A DNA stretch of 64,000 nucleotides. It comes from JAYPAN01 sp049597955 (lineage in GTDB: Bacteria > Pseudomonadota > Alphaproteobacteria > RS24). Below, piece by piece: positions 43,100-52,004 of the stretch (its first letter is position 1; each line of letters opens with the position of its first letter). The position numbers were made by a program, and so were the translations under genes. The DNA lies in contig JBMYND010000009.1 of NCBI GenBank assembly GCA_049597955.1, positions 1 to 64,000 on the forward strand, read 5' to 3'. The notes under the pieces are model-generated. The model was not told the origin of the DNA. It ran no database searches and saw only the letters and a list, made by a program, of their open reading frames with translations.

Positions 43100-43624
43100 C
43101 TAACCAATTTTAATGCGGGTATCGCCGACAAATTCATACGGCGGAATTTCAAGGTTTTTCGGGGCGGGGCCTTTGCGGATACGCCCTGATGTATCGTAAT
43201 GCGAGCCATGGCAGGGGCAGAACCAGCCATTGAAATCGCCCGCCTGACCAAGCGGCACGCAACCCAAATGGGTGCAAATGCCGACCATCACAAGCCATTC
43301 ATCCTTGCTGACACGCGCCGCATCATCTTCCGGGTCGGGCAAATCCAATGCAGACACGGCCTGCGCTTCGGCAATTTCATCACCGGTGCGGCGGCGGATA
43401 AAGACCGGTTTGCCGCGCCAGGTCACTGTAATGCTCTGGCCGGTTTCAACCGCAGAAATATCCACTTCAATCGAGGCCAGCGCCTTGACTGAAGCATCCG
43501 GGTTCATTTGATGAATAAGCGGCCATACAATATTTGCCGCGCCGACCGCTGCAAATGCGCCGGTCGCCAAAAACAGAAAATCGCGGCGATTTTCATCCGT
43601 GACTGGTGAATGTTCGTCAGCCAT
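43100..43624 (-). CDS. petA: Rieske iron-sulfur subunit (bc1 complex)
   Basis: The Rieske protein (174 residues) passes electrons from quinol to cytochrome c1. A Tat-type N-terminus RRDFLF (13-18) is followed by a transmembrane helix (about 18-38). The cluster ligands lie in CTHLGC (117-122) and CPCHGSH (136-142). The start at 43624 follows AGAAGGAGT; the codon at 43669 is rejected. It is first of petABC and divergent from hemF across 187 bases. Confidence 0.98.
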   Translation of the reverse strand: MADEHSPVTDENRRDFLFLATGAFAAVGAANIVWPLIHQMNPDASVKALASIEVDISAVETGQSITVTWRGKPVFIRRRTGDEIAEAQAVSALDLPDPEDDAARVSKDEWLVMVGICTHLGCVPLGQAGDFNGWFCPCHGSHYDTSGRIRKGPAPKNLEIPPYEFVGDTRIKIG

Positions 43625-43724
43625 GTGTGACTCCTTCTTGCCCCCTCTCGGCCTCATCCTTATATACAAGTCGAGAGCCTGCGCAAACTAGCCGGATAGG
43701 CTGGCGGATATAATGTGTCACCAT

Positions 43725-43742
43725 GACGCATAGATTAGCGTC
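43725..43742. promoter_or_regulatory. inverted repeat between petA and hemF
   Basis: GACGC (43725-43729) and GCGTC (43738-43742) form a perfect 5-bp inverted repeat with an 8-base spacer, roughly midway in the 187-base divergent region. Nearby TATATA (near 43660) could be a -10 for petA. The repeat could be an operator shared by bc1 and heme genes, but five-base arms are short. Confidence 0.35.
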
Positions 43743-43811
43743 TGCCGCGTTTTCAACAACTGATATAAGTGATTGAAATTGCGAAATTTTGACCGGAAAG
43801 AGACCAGCATT

Positions 43812-44684
43812 ATGAGCAATGCAACAACACAAGAAAATAGCGACTGGACAGAGCGCAAAAAAGCGGCGACGCAATGGTTCGCCGCTTTGCGTGACGATTT
43901 ATGCGCGCGGCTCGAATCGCTGGAGCCGGAAGGCGATGTTTTTGAGCGCAAAATATGGCAGCGCGGTGATGGCTCTGAAGACCTTGGCGGCGGCGAAATG
44001 TCAATGCTTCATGGCCAGACATTTGAAAAGGCCGGCGTGCATATTTCCACTGTTTATGGCGAATTTTCCGAAGATTTCCGGGGTCAAGTAGATGGTGCCG
44101 CCGATGACCCGCGCTTTTGGGCGGCGGGCATATCGGTCATTATTCATCCGCGCAACCCCAATGCGCCCACCGCCCATATGAATACGCGCATGGTGGTCAC
44201 GACAAAGGGCTGGTTTGGCGGCGGCGGCGATTTAACCCCGGTGCTCGACGCCCAACGCAGGCCGGAACATGACGATACGCGCGATTTTCATGCCGCCTAT
44301 AAAGCCGCTTGCGACCGCCATGACCCCGGCTATTACGAGAAATTCAAAGCCGCCTGCGATGATTATTTCTTTCTGCCGCACCGCAATGAAGCACGCGGCA
44401 CGGGCGGCATTTTTTACGACCATCTCAATAGTGGCGACTGGCAAGCCGATTTCGCCTTTACCCGTGATGTCGGCAGCGCCTTTGTCGATATTTACCCGCA
44501 AATCGCCGCCCGGCGCATCAATATGCCCTATGGCGAGGCGGAACGCGCCGAACAGTTAAAACGTCGCGGCCGCTATGTCGAGTTTAACCTGCTTTATGAT
44601 CGCGGCACCATGTTCGGGCTGAAAACCGGCGGCAATGTTGAAAGCATTTTGTCGTCCATGCCGCCAATGGTGGCTTGGCCTTAA
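43812..44684 (+). CDS. hemF: oxygen-dependent coproporphyrinogen III oxidase
   Basis: HemF (290 residues) decarboxylates coproporphyrinogen III to protoporphyrinogen IX using oxygen. It shows FWAAGISVIIHPRNPNAPT, HMNTRM, GWFGGGGDLTPV, and the C-terminal region EFNLLYDRGTMFGLKTGG, which is the HemF signature. The ATG at 43812 is the family-like start, though the ribosome site (GAGACCAG) is modest. No anaerobic hemN is in the window. The stop codon sits inside a 13-base tandem repeat. Confidence 0.97.
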   Translation: MSNATTQENSDWTERKKAATQWFAALRDDLCARLESLEPEGDVFERKIWQRGDGSEDLGGGEMSMLHGQTFEKAGVHISTVYGEFSEDFRGQVDGAADDPRFWAAGISVIIHPRNPNAPTAHMNTRMVVTTKGWFGGGGDLTPVLDAQRRPEHDDTRDFHAAYKAACDRHDPGYYEKFKAACDDYFFLPHRNEARGTGGIFYDHLNSGDWQADFAFTRDVGSAFVDIYPQIAARRINMPYGEAERAEQLKRRGRYVEFNLLYDRGTMFGLKTGGNVESILSSMPPMVAWP

Positions 44685-44717
44685 AAGAGAGCCTTAAAAG
44701 AGAGCCTTAAAAGTGGG
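44679..44717 (+). repeat. three 13-base tandem repeats across the hemF stop codon
   Basis: The unit CCTTAAAAGAGAG is found at 44679-44691 and 44692-44704, followed by a diverged copy CCTTAAAAGTGGG at 44705-44717. The first copy contains the hemF TAA. The array fills most of the 45 bases between hemF and the convergent CCA-adding enzyme gene. It looks like recent replication slippage. Confidence 0.9.
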
Positions 44718-44729
44718 CCGTAAAACAGC

Positions 44730-45977
44730 TCAGTCCCGGTCGGCCATGCGGCGCGCCAATTCGGATTTGACCGCGTCTGTTTCGGGAAAACCGGCGGCCA
44801 CCCACCATTGCTCAAGGGCGCGCGCCATTTCGCCCATTTCCGGCCCGTCAGCCAGACCGGCAGCGCGCATCATTGCGCCATTCAGCGGAAAATCAGGCTT
44901 TTGCCATGCCGCCACCTGCGCCAAAACACTCTGCCAGTGAGCCGCATCGCCGCCTTCGGCCAGTGCCAGCATGGCGGCATCGGCGATTTGGTCGGCGCCG
45001 TCAAAATATAAAGCACCCACAATATCACCCTCATTAAGACGCGAATGTTCACCAGTCGCGGCCAGCACACGCTGACATTGCTTTTTCGACAATTTCAAGG
45101 CGTCGCAAACCGCCGGCGCATTTGTGCCATTCAAAAGTGCCGCCAGGCGCAATACAGCATCGCTTGGCTGCGCCAAACCGGTCAGTGCTGCCAGCCGGTC
45201 ATGGTGAAAGCCTGTTTCAACGCCAAAAACCGGCAAGGCAAAAGGCGGTGCCGCCAATAGGGCCAAACAGGCGCTTGGGTTGGGCAAAGCCAGTATTTTC
45301 AGGATTTCAGCCTGTTTGCGCTCACCGGAAAGTGCTTGCAAAGCCTCGGCGGCGGCGCAGCAAGCGGCATAGGCTGTTGCATCCATTGGCTTGTCGGCGG
45401 CCAGTGTGAAATGAAAGCGGAAAAACCGTAACACCCGCAAATGGTCTTCGCTGATGCGTTGCTCTGCCGCGCCGATAAAACGCACATGGCCCGCCGCAAT
45501 ATCAACCATGCCCTGCCCGTTCGGGTCATATATTTGCCCGTCCGCATCGGCATAAAGCGCATTAATGGTGAAATCGCGCCTTGCTGCGTCTTCTGCCCAA
45601 TCATCGGTATATTGAACTTTGGCATGGCGACCATCGGTTTCGACATCGCGGCGCAAAGTGGTGATTTCAAACAAGGCATGGCTTTCCCCGCGCGGCAAAA
45701 TAGCGGTAATTGTGCCATGTTTCAGACCGGTCGGCACGGTTTTGATATTGGCCTCGGCCAGCTGCGCCATCACATTTTGCGGCGCCATTGTGGTCGCCAT
45801 ATCCACCTCGGTTTGCGCATCGGCGCGACCAAGCAGCGTGTCACGCACACAACCGCCGACACAGCGCGTTATCGCCCCGTCACCATTCAGCAAATGCAGT
45901 AGTTTTTGTGTCAGCGGGTCGCGCAGCCATGCCGAGCGGTCATCGTCTGGCAATTTACCGGTCATATTATCGGGCAT
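44730..45977 (-). CDS. cca: CCA-adding tRNA nucleotidyltransferase
   Basis: This class II nucleotidyltransferase (415 residues) adds or repairs the 3' CCA of tRNAs. The N-terminal catalytic region shows CVGGCVRDTLLGR (about 40-52), then EVDMATT in the place of the metal-binding DxD motif, and the RRDVETDGRHAKVQYTDDWA segment, with RRDFTINALYADADG (motif C). The first acid of the DxD is Glu here, which also occurs in related sequences. A helical C-terminal domain follows. It is the last of four leftward genes. Confidence 0.92.
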   Translation of the reverse strand: MPDNMTGKLPDDDRSAWLRDPLTQKLLHLLNGDGAITRCVGGCVRDTLLGRADAQTEVDMATTMAPQNVMAQLAEANIKTVPTGLKHGTITAILPRGESHALFEITTLRRDVETDGRHAKVQYTDDWAEDAARRDFTINALYADADGQIYDPNGQGMVDIAAGHVRFIGAAEQRISEDHLRVLRFFRFHFTLAADKPMDATAYAACCAAAEALQALSGERKQAEILKILALPNPSACLALLAAPPFALPVFGVETGFHHDRLAALTGLAQPSDAVLRLAALLNGTNAPAVCDALKLSKKQCQRVLAATGEHSRLNEGDIVGALYFDGADQIADAAMLALAEGGDAAHWQSVLAQVAAWQKPDFPLNGAMMRAAGLADGPEMGEMARALEQWWVAAGFPETDAVKSELARRMADRD

Positions 45978-45979
45978 AG

Positions 45980-46237
45980 CTATTCAAACCGGCCCGGCAC
46001 AACCTCGCCATCTTTGAATTGCGGCGGCACATAGCTGCCTTGCGGGCTGTTTTCATAGGCCACGCGCCAGACCAGCAAACCGGCGATAACCAGCAGCGCA
46101 CCTATCGCAGCCGACAAGGCCCAGCGGCGTTGCACCGGCAAATCCGGATAGCGTTTTTGCACATATTTATTCCACACATAGCCGGCGACAAAAGGCGACA
46201 GAAACAGCAAAAGATTGACAAGAATAACCCGTATCAT
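45980..46237 (-). CDS. DUF6111 family small membrane protein
   Basis: This 85-residue protein starts MIRVILVNLLLFLSPFVAGY and has two transmembrane helices (about 3-19 and 40-57), matching the alphaproteobacterial DUF6111 type. The function is unknown. The ATG at 46237 overlaps the 3' end of the CoA pyrophosphatase gene by 4 bases. The location between a CoA pyrophosphatase and the CCA-adding enzyme is common in the class. Confidence 0.85.
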   Translation of the reverse strand: MIRVILVNLLLFLSPFVAGYVWNKYVQKRYPDLPVQRRWALSAAIGALLVIAGLLVWRVAYENSPQGSYVPPQFKDGEVVPGRFE

Positions 46238-46854
46238 TTCGCCATCCGCCTGCCGAAATGATGCAACATGCCCGCTGTCGCGCCCCATATATTAAAGCCT
46301 TGATAGTCCATGGAATAATATTGCCTTTGCCGTCCTTCCCAAACAATATCATGCGCCTGATAATTTGCATGGTTAAAAAGCAATGAGACCGGCACTTCAA
46401 ACACATCGGCAACTTCGTTTTCATCGGGTTGCAGGGTGAAGCCGGGCCGGACAAAGCCGACAACCGGCAAGACGCGAAAGCCGGTGCCGGTTTCATAAGT
46501 GTCCAGAAAACCGGCAATTTCGACATGGGTCGGGTCAAGGCCAACCTCTTCATGGGTTTCGCGCAAGGCGGTGGCCACCGGCGTGTCATCTTGCGCTTCC
46601 ACCTTGCCGCCGGGAAAGGCGACCTGACCGGAATGTTTGGCCAAATGGTCGGCGCGCCGGGTCAGCAAGATTTTCGGCTCCGGGTCATATTCGACAATTG
46701 GCACCAAAACGGCAGCCAAGGTGAGCGGCTTTTCCGGCATGTCGGTCGGGCCGGCCTCGCCGAAATCACCGGTCTGCCCGCGCGCCGTGTAAAGCACATC
46801 CGGCGGCGGCAATTGCCGGTCAATCACCGACAGAATCCGGCTTCGGTAATTCAT
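46234..46854 (-). CDS. Nudix CoA pyrophosphatase
   Basis: This 206-residue protein is of the NudL/CoA-pyrophosphatase type, splitting CoA to 4'-phosphopantetheine and 3',5'-ADP. The UPF0035 motif LLTRRADHLAKHSGQVAFPG directly precedes the Nudix box, which ends in ALRETHEEVGL. It is cytoplasmic. It overlaps both neighbours by 4 bases and is part of a tight leftward operon with DUF1285, DUF6111 and cca. A second, NUDT19-like protein is found at 7212. Confidence 0.95.
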   Translation of the reverse strand: MNYRSRILSVIDRQLPPPDVLYTARGQTGDFGEAGPTDMPEKPLTLAAVLVPIVEYDPEPKILLTRRADHLAKHSGQVAFPGGKVEAQDDTPVATALRETHEEVGLDPTHVEIAGFLDTYETGTGFRVLPVVGFVRPGFTLQPDENEVADVFEVPVSLLFNHANYQAHDIVWEGRQRQYYSMDYQGFNIWGATAGMLHHFGRRMAK

Positions 46855-47450
46855 TCCGCATCACTTTCCGAGGCGATACCATCCAGCATTTGCGCCGCAC
46901 AAATGGGAAAAAACAGGCCATGGCTCCAGACGCCGAACATGTCCCCTTCAATCTCGCCAAGTGCCACCAAATCATAAAAAACCGCGCGTGAAATAAGCGC
47001 CTCAAGGCGCGCGCGCACATGCACATAGGGCGAAGGTTGCAGGGTTGCAGGGTCAATTGACACGCGCAGCTTATGGTCAGGCCCGGCTTCGGTTATGTCC
47101 CCGACATTGGTTTCAAACCGCAAAATTCGGTCGCGCCCGTCCCCTTCAACATGCATCAGCGTGGCAATAAACGGGGCGTCTTCCACCTCAACGCGGATTT
47201 TTTCAGCCGGTGTCACCAGATAATGCTCGCCATCGGCATCATGGCGCAAAATGGTCGAAAACAGCCGCACCAATTTTTTGCGCCCTATTGGCGAACCGGC
47301 ATAATACCATTGCCCGTCGCGGGCGATTTTCATGCCAATATCGCCGCAATAATCCGGCTCCCATAAATGCACGGGCGGCAGGCCGGTCTCGCCCGAGCCG
47401 CTTTTTTCCGCCTGTTTCAGCACTTTTTGAAATGTATCGCCGTCTGCCAT
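46851..47450 (-). CDS. DUF1285 domain protein
   Basis: This 199-residue protein matches DUF1285, whose solved members have two beta domains and no established activity. Distinctive stretches are VHLWEPDYCGDIGMKIARDG near 22-41, FYYAGSPIGRKKLVRLFSTI-like sequence (here WYYAGSPIGRKKLVRLF) and HYLVTPAEKIRVEVEDAPF. The start at 47450 with GCGGAGC upstream is preferred over 47486. It heads the operon with CoA pyrophosphatase, DUF6111 and cca. The start region is overlapped by the 3' flank of the GNAT gene. Confidence 0.9.
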   Translation of the reverse strand: MADGDTFQKVLKQAEKSGSGETGLPPVHLWEPDYCGDIGMKIARDGQWYYAGSPIGRKKLVRLFSTILRHDADGEHYLVTPAEKIRVEVEDAPFIATLMHVEGDGRDRILRFETNVGDITEAGPDHKLRVSIDPATLQPSPYVHVRARLEALISRAVFYDLVALGEIEGDMFGVWSHGLFFPICAAQMLDGIASESDAE

Positions 47451-47479
47451 ATGCTCCGCTCTTTTGCCGTTTTGGCAAT

Positions 47480-47971
47480 TTAGCACAAATCCGGTGCCGG
47501 GCGAACCGGGCCCGTCAACCCACGCATATCAGGGCCGCGCAGCAGCAGCCGCGCCGCGTCAACCGGCCCCGGCATGACAATTGACGGCGGCGCAATGTCA
47601 AAGCCGACACGCGCATAATAGGGCAAATCACCGACCAAAAGCACATGCGGAAAACGCGCCGCATCAATCGCTTGCAAGCCGGTCTGCATCAGTTTGAGGC
47701 CAACCCCCTGCCCTTGCATGGCGTGATGCACGGCCAAAGGGCCAAGCAGCAGCGCCGGAGCATCGCCAATACGAATGGGCCAGAAACTTATCGCCCCGAC
47801 AATTTCGGTTTGTTCATTTATCGCCACATGCGACAGCGCCGCTATCGCCACATTGCCTTCGCGCAGCCTTTCTGCCGTGCGCGCCAATCGGCCCGGCCCG
47901 AAACAATGCTCAAGCAATTTGATGATAGCGGTCTGATGTTCGGAATCCGCAAGAATGATGTCATAACTCAT
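47480..47971 (-). CDS. GNAT family N-acetyltransferase
   Basis: This 163-residue acetyltransferase has the acetyl-CoA binding pattern LLGPLAVHHAMQGQGVGLKLM (about 75-95) and the later VLLVGDLPYYARVGF segment. It belongs to the YhbS-like group. The substrate is unknown. It lies 29 bases upstream of the DUF1285 ATG. The 182-base gap on its other side contains hairpins described separately. Confidence 0.9.
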   Translation of the reverse strand: MSYDIILADSEHQTAIIKLLEHCFGPGRLARTAERLREGNVAIAALSHVAINEQTEIVGAISFWPIRIGDAPALLLGPLAVHHAMQGQGVGLKLMQTGLQAIDAARFPHVLLVGDLPYYARVGFDIAPPSIVMPGPVDAARLLLRGPDMRGLTGPVRPAPDLC

Positions 47972-48024
47972 GGCTGTATCTCTTTACCGCCCAAAGGGCA
48001 TATAAACGGGCGCGCAAGCGCGAC

Positions 48025-48043
48025 AAAAGGCCGGATTACCGGC
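48025..48043 (-). terminator. probable terminator downstream of the Ca/Na exchanger gene
   Basis: Read on the minus strand, GCCGG, loop TAAT, CCGGC is followed by CTTTTG (plus-strand stem 48030-48034 and 48039-48043, A-run 48025-48028). Another stem, CAGGC/GCCTG, lies just upstream at 48047-48059. Both lie about 100 bases past the exchanger stop. The stems are short, hence the moderate call. Confidence 0.45.
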
Positions 48044-48153
48044 AAGCAGGCAAAGCCTGTCGTCGTCGCAAATTATCAGCCCGTATCAGCATGGTTCAGC
48101 CATCTCCTGTTGGAAAGGCTGATTTAGCACTGCATCTTATTTGCGTAAAGAGA

Positions 48154-49101
48154 TTAAACCGCGAAAATATAGGTCAGATAGCCGCCATAAAGCGCCAAAC
48201 AGGCCAGCCCCTCACCGCGCGACATGCGCCGCCCGCTGCTCATGAAATAAAAGCCAAGCAAGGCGACCGCCAGCATGATAAGCACATCGCGCGCCGCCAA
48301 GACACCGGTAAAGGGCAATGGCGCAACCAAAGCGGTGCTGCCCAGAATGAGCAATATATTGGAGATATTGCTGCCAATAATATTGCCGACCGCCAGACCG
48401 GCATGACCGCGCAAGGAAGCGACCAACGAGACGGCCAGCTCCGGCAATGAGGTGCCAATGGCAACAATGCTGAGGCCGATAATCGCCTCGGAAATGCCGA
48501 AATGCTGCGCCATTAATATGGCACCTGTCACCATATTATCTGCGCCCCAAACAATACCGGCCAGACCCAAAAGCAAGACCGGCACGCCGACCGGCAATCC
48601 ACCCGGCAAATTATTTTCGGCCACTTCGGCATCGGTTTCATCACTGTCGAGCTGTGAGCGGCTGGAGCGATAAAGCCATACTGTATAGCCCGCCAGCATG
48701 ACCAGCAAAAGCCCGCCCAAACCGCGCGATATAAGCCCAATATAGCCGAGCGCGACCAGCAATACCGACATTGCCAACATAAATGTGCCATCGCGCGTCA
48801 AAGTTGAATTATCAACGGTAAAGGGGCGCACCGCCGCCATCATGCCCAGCACCAGCAATATATTGGCGATATTGCTGCCTATCACATTGCCGAGCGAAAT
48901 ATCCGGCTGGCCAAGCAGGGCGGCATCTATGGAAACGGTCAGTTCCGGTGCCGATGTGCCAAAGGCGATAATGGTCAGGCCGATAATCAGCGGCGGCACA
49001 CGCAAGGCCGAGGCCACGGTCACCGCACCGCGCAGCAGTGCTTCCCCCGCTACGCCCAATGCAATAAACCCAAGAATGAGAGGCATTAGTGCTTCCGACA
49101 T
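48154..49101 (-). CDS. calcium/sodium antiporter (YrbG/CaxA family)
   Basis: This 315-residue inner-membrane cation exchanger has about ten hydrophobic segments. The two inverted alpha-repeats are clear: GTSAPELTVS with GNVIGSNIANILLVLG in the first half, and GTSLPELAVS with GNIIGSNISNILLILG in the second. The ion pair is assigned by family; K+-dependent exchange is also possible. The ATG at 49101 fits family N-termini; the 49146 codon adds a basic tail. It is divergent from the acyl-CoA ligase gene. Confidence 0.93.
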   Translation of the reverse strand: MSEALMPLILGFIALGVAGEALLRGAVTVASALRVPPLIIGLTIIAFGTSAPELTVSIDAALLGQPDISLGNVIGSNIANILLVLGMMAAVRPFTVDNSTLTRDGTFMLAMSVLLVALGYIGLISRGLGGLLLVMLAGYTVWLYRSSRSQLDSDETDAEVAENNLPGGLPVGVPVLLLGLAGIVWGADNMVTGAILMAQHFGISEAIIGLSIVAIGTSLPELAVSLVASLRGHAGLAVGNIIGSNISNILLILGSTALVAPLPFTGVLAARDVLIMLAVALLGFYFMSSGRRMSRGEGLACLALYGGYLTYIFAV

Positions 49102-49178
49102 GCCCCGCTTGTAACATGATTGACGCCGGTGCGAAACCGCCCGCAAATGCTTCGGTGGTTATGTTTTTTGGTGCCTGT

Positions 49179-49199
49179 CCTGCCAAAACACTTGGCAGG
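49179..49199. promoter_or_regulatory. inverted repeat (operator candidate) before the acyl-CoA ligase
   Basis: CCTGCCA (49179-49185) and TGGCAGG (49193-49199) form a perfect 7-bp inverted repeat with a 7-base spacer, 56 bases before the ATG at 49255. TTGGCA at 49192-49197 could serve as a -35 with TAGCGT 18 bases on, so a bound protein would block it. The same half-sites occur before the acyl-CoA dehydrogenase at 52091. Confidence 0.5.
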
Positions 49200-49254
49200 C
49201 AGCAAGGTTTTGCTCTAGCGTGTGGGCAGATTGCTCATTTGGGAGGAAACAGCA

Positions 49255-50868
49255 ATGGCATGGAATTTCGGCGATATTCTTGACACAATCATTCCGGTCT
49301 TGCCCGAAGGCCATTTGGCGCTGGTGCATGGCGAGCGCGAAATCACTTGGCAGGAAATGGATAAAAGGTCGAATAATCTGGGCCGCTATATGCTGGAAAA
49401 TGGCGCTGCAACCGGCGATAAGGTCGGCTTTTACATGCGCAATCGCCCCGAATATATGGAAACATTGGCGGCATGTTTCCGCGCCCGTCTGACCCATGTA
49501 AACGTCAATTACCGCTATGTCGCTGATGAGGTGCATTATATTTTCGACAATTCCGATGCCGCCGTGGTGGTCTATGGCAAGGAGTTTCGCGACAATGTAG
49601 CCTTGCTGCGCCCGCGCCTGCCGAAAGTCAAGCTCTGGATTGAAGTGGGCGATGGCAAGGATTTACCCGATGGCGCACTGGATTATGAAAGCCTGACAGC
49701 AAGTGGCGATGGCAGCAATCTGGATGTTGAACGCGCCGGCAGCGACCTGCTGTTTCTCTATACAGGCGGCACAACCGGCATGCCGAAAGGTGTGATGTGG
49801 GAGCATAATGCCTTGCGCGAAACACAGACGATGGCTTTGCGGGCACTTGGTGATGTGCCGGAAACCCTGCCGGAATTGCGCGACCATTTGATAAATGCCG
49901 GGCCGGGCGAAGTTTATATCCCCGCCTGCCCGCTCATGCATGGCACCGGCCTGTTCACCGCTATGGCGGCAATGATGAATGGCGGCACAATTGTCACCCT
50001 TAATGCGGCTTCGCTGGACGCACATGAATTATGGGCAACAGTGCAACGCCGCGGCGTGCAGAATATCGCTATTGTCGGCGACGCATTTGCCAAACCCATG
50101 CTGGCCGCGCTGGAAGAAGACCCGTCGCGCTATGATGTGTCGAGCCTTGTCAGCATGATTTCATCTGGCGTGATGTGGTCAATGGAGGTCAAACAGGCGA
50201 TGCTTGAACACATGCCGCAAGTCATGTTGGCTGACAGTTTCGGCTCATCGGAAGCGGTTGGCTTCGGCTCCTCCATCACCATGAAAGACGCGCCGGTCAG
50301 CACCGCCAAATTCACCACCAATGATTTTTGCAAAGTGTTTGACGAAAACGACAATGAAATCCCGCGCGGCAGCGAAACGCCGGGCTTTATTGCCTTTGGT
50401 GGCCCGATACCATTGGGCTATTACAAGGATGAAGAAAAAACCGCCAAGACATTCAAAACCATTAACGGGCATCGCTATTCCATTCCCGGTGATTACTGCC
50501 TTGTCTCGGAAGATGGCACATTGACATTGCTGGGGCGCGGCTCGGTCTGCATTAATTCAGCCGGTGAGAAAATCTATCCGGAAGAAGTCGAAGAGGCACT
50601 GAAATTGCATGACAGTGTAGAGGATGCGCTGGTGGTCGGTGTGCCGGATGAAAAATGGGGACAGGCTGTGACGGCTGTGGTGCAGCTTGTTGAAGGGGCA
50701 AATTTTGACAGCGAAATGCTGCGCCTGTTTGTCCGCGAAAAACTGGCCGCCTACAAAGCCCCCAAACATGTATTTACCGGCGGCCCGCCCTTCCGCGCGC
50801 CCAATGGCAAAGCCGATTATAAAAGCGTCACCGAATATGCCACCGAGGAAGTCGCCAAGCTGACATGA
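49255..50868 (+). CDS. acyl-CoA synthetase (AMP-forming, FadD-like)
   Basis: This 537-residue adenylate-forming enzyme activates a carboxylic acid as its CoA thioester. The P-loop is LLFLYTGGTTGMPKGVM (about 168-184). Later come ADSFGSSEAVGFGS (adenine region), GDYCLVSEDGTLTLLGRGS (hinge Asp region) and the C-terminal catalytic Lys in PNGKADYK. It resembles FadD3-like ligases. The ATG at 49255 follows TGGGAGGAAA; the codon at 49222 is rejected. It heads a group with a hydroxyacid dehydrogenase and two acyl-CoA dehydrogenases. Confidence 0.93.
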   Translation: MAWNFGDILDTIIPVLPEGHLALVHGEREITWQEMDKRSNNLGRYMLENGAATGDKVGFYMRNRPEYMETLAACFRARLTHVNVNYRYVADEVHYIFDNSDAAVVVYGKEFRDNVALLRPRLPKVKLWIEVGDGKDLPDGALDYESLTASGDGSNLDVERAGSDLLFLYTGGTTGMPKGVMWEHNALRETQTMALRALGDVPETLPELRDHLINAGPGEVYIPACPLMHGTGLFTAMAAMMNGGTIVTLNAASLDAHELWATVQRRGVQNIAIVGDAFAKPMLAALEEDPSRYDVSSLVSMISSGVMWSMEVKQAMLEHMPQVMLADSFGSSEAVGFGSSITMKDAPVSTAKFTTNDFCKVFDENDNEIPRGSETPGFIAFGGPIPLGYYKDEEKTAKTFKTINGHRYSIPGDYCLVSEDGTLTLLGRGSVCINSAGEKIYPEEVEEALKLHDSVEDALVVGVPDEKWGQAVTAVVQLVEGANFDSEMLRLFVREKLAAYKAPKHVFTGGPPFRAPNGKADYKSVTEYATEEVAKLT

Positions 50869-51941
50869 CACGCCATATTGCTGTTTTTGGAGAAATGGGG
50901 GCAAAATATGCCGCCATTATTGAGCAAGCCTTTGCCGATCGCGCTGACTGGCAGGTTGATATTTGGCCATGCGATGATGATTTGGCGGCGCGTGATGCCC
51001 TGCTGGCGCATTGCGAAGCCGCCATTATGAGCCCCGATTTTATTCTGACACCGGGCAATTTTGGCGCATTGATGGCCGCTCCGAATTTGAAAATCCTGTT
51101 GCAGCCTTGGGTCGGCACGGATTGGCTGAACCCCGGCTTTCTGCCGGAAGGCCTGCTTTATTGCAATGCCGGTGGTCATGCCCCGTCAATGGCCGAATAT
51201 GTGATGGCCGCGATATTGGAACATGCAACCGAGCTGCGCAGCCAGCATGCCGATATGCAGGCCGGCAATTGGCGGCGCGCCGGACGCAATGCAGCGCCGG
51301 AAGCCCGTCATGGCTTTATCACCGGCAAGACACTTGGGTTGATTGGCTATGGCGATATTGCCGAGGCTGTGGCCAAGCGCGCCCATGCTTTTGACATGCG
51401 GCTGGCGGCCATTGCGCGGCGCAAACGCGACGCTGCCCCCGCGCCGCTGGACTGGATTGGCACGCAAGACGACTTGCCGCAGCTTTTGGCTGAAAGCGAT
51501 TATCTGGTGCTGACCTGCGATTTGAACGCCGAAACGGAAGGCATGATTGACGCGGCCGCTTTTGAGCAGATGAAGCCATCCGCCTATATTATCAATGTCG
51601 CGCGCGGCGAAGTGATTGATGAAGCGGCCCTGTTCGCGGCATTGCAAGAAAACAAAATCGGCGGCGCGGCGCTTGATACATGGTATCGCTATCCGACCAA
51701 TATCGCCAATGCCGAACCCGACCCTGACCGTGGCGGCCCCTATCAAGGCTCACATTTTGATTTTCTGTCGCTCGACAATGTGCTGCTGACCCCGCACAGT
51801 TCGGCGCATACATTCAATGCCGATGAAGGCCGTTATGTCTCCATTGCCCAATCCTTGCTGGAATATGCCGATGGCCAAACACCAAAGCGACAAGTAACCA
51901 TTGGCACGGGCGCCAATCTTGACGGTTTCAAAATTCCCTAA
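50865..51941 (+). CDS. D-isomer 2-hydroxyacid dehydrogenase family protein
   Basis: This 358-residue NAD-dependent dehydrogenase has a nucleotide-binding GLIGYGDIAEAVAKRA segment (about 160-175), the catalytic Arg in NVARGEVIDEAAL (about 245-257) and the catalytic His in LTPHSSAHTFN, where the usual Glu-His pair is less clear. The acid substrate is unknown. The ATG overlaps the ligase stop by 4 bases, so the two are made together. The 149-base gap after it holds the operator-like half-sites. Confidence 0.9.
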   Translation: MTRHIAVFGEMGAKYAAIIEQAFADRADWQVDIWPCDDDLAARDALLAHCEAAIMSPDFILTPGNFGALMAAPNLKILLQPWVGTDWLNPGFLPEGLLYCNAGGHAPSMAEYVMAAILEHATELRSQHADMQAGNWRRAGRNAAPEARHGFITGKTLGLIGYGDIAEAVAKRAHAFDMRLAAIARRKRDAAPAPLDWIGTQDDLPQLLAESDYLVLTCDLNAETEGMIDAAAFEQMKPSAYIINVARGEVIDEAALFAALQENKIGGAALDTWYRYPTNIANAEPDPDRGGPYQGSHFDFLSLDNVLLTPHSSAHTFNADEGRYVSIAQSLLEYADGQTPKRQVTIGTGANLDGFKIP

Positions 51942-52004
51942 GGTCAATCACCTGACTTCAATCGTTTAATGAGGGCCGGTCTTGCCATTCAAATTGCTGC
52001 GGCG

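Noticed and set aside
49102..49146. upstream start for the Ca/Na exchanger
   Set aside because: It would add a basic 15-residue tail not typical of the family; the ATG at 49101 begins the first helix correctly.
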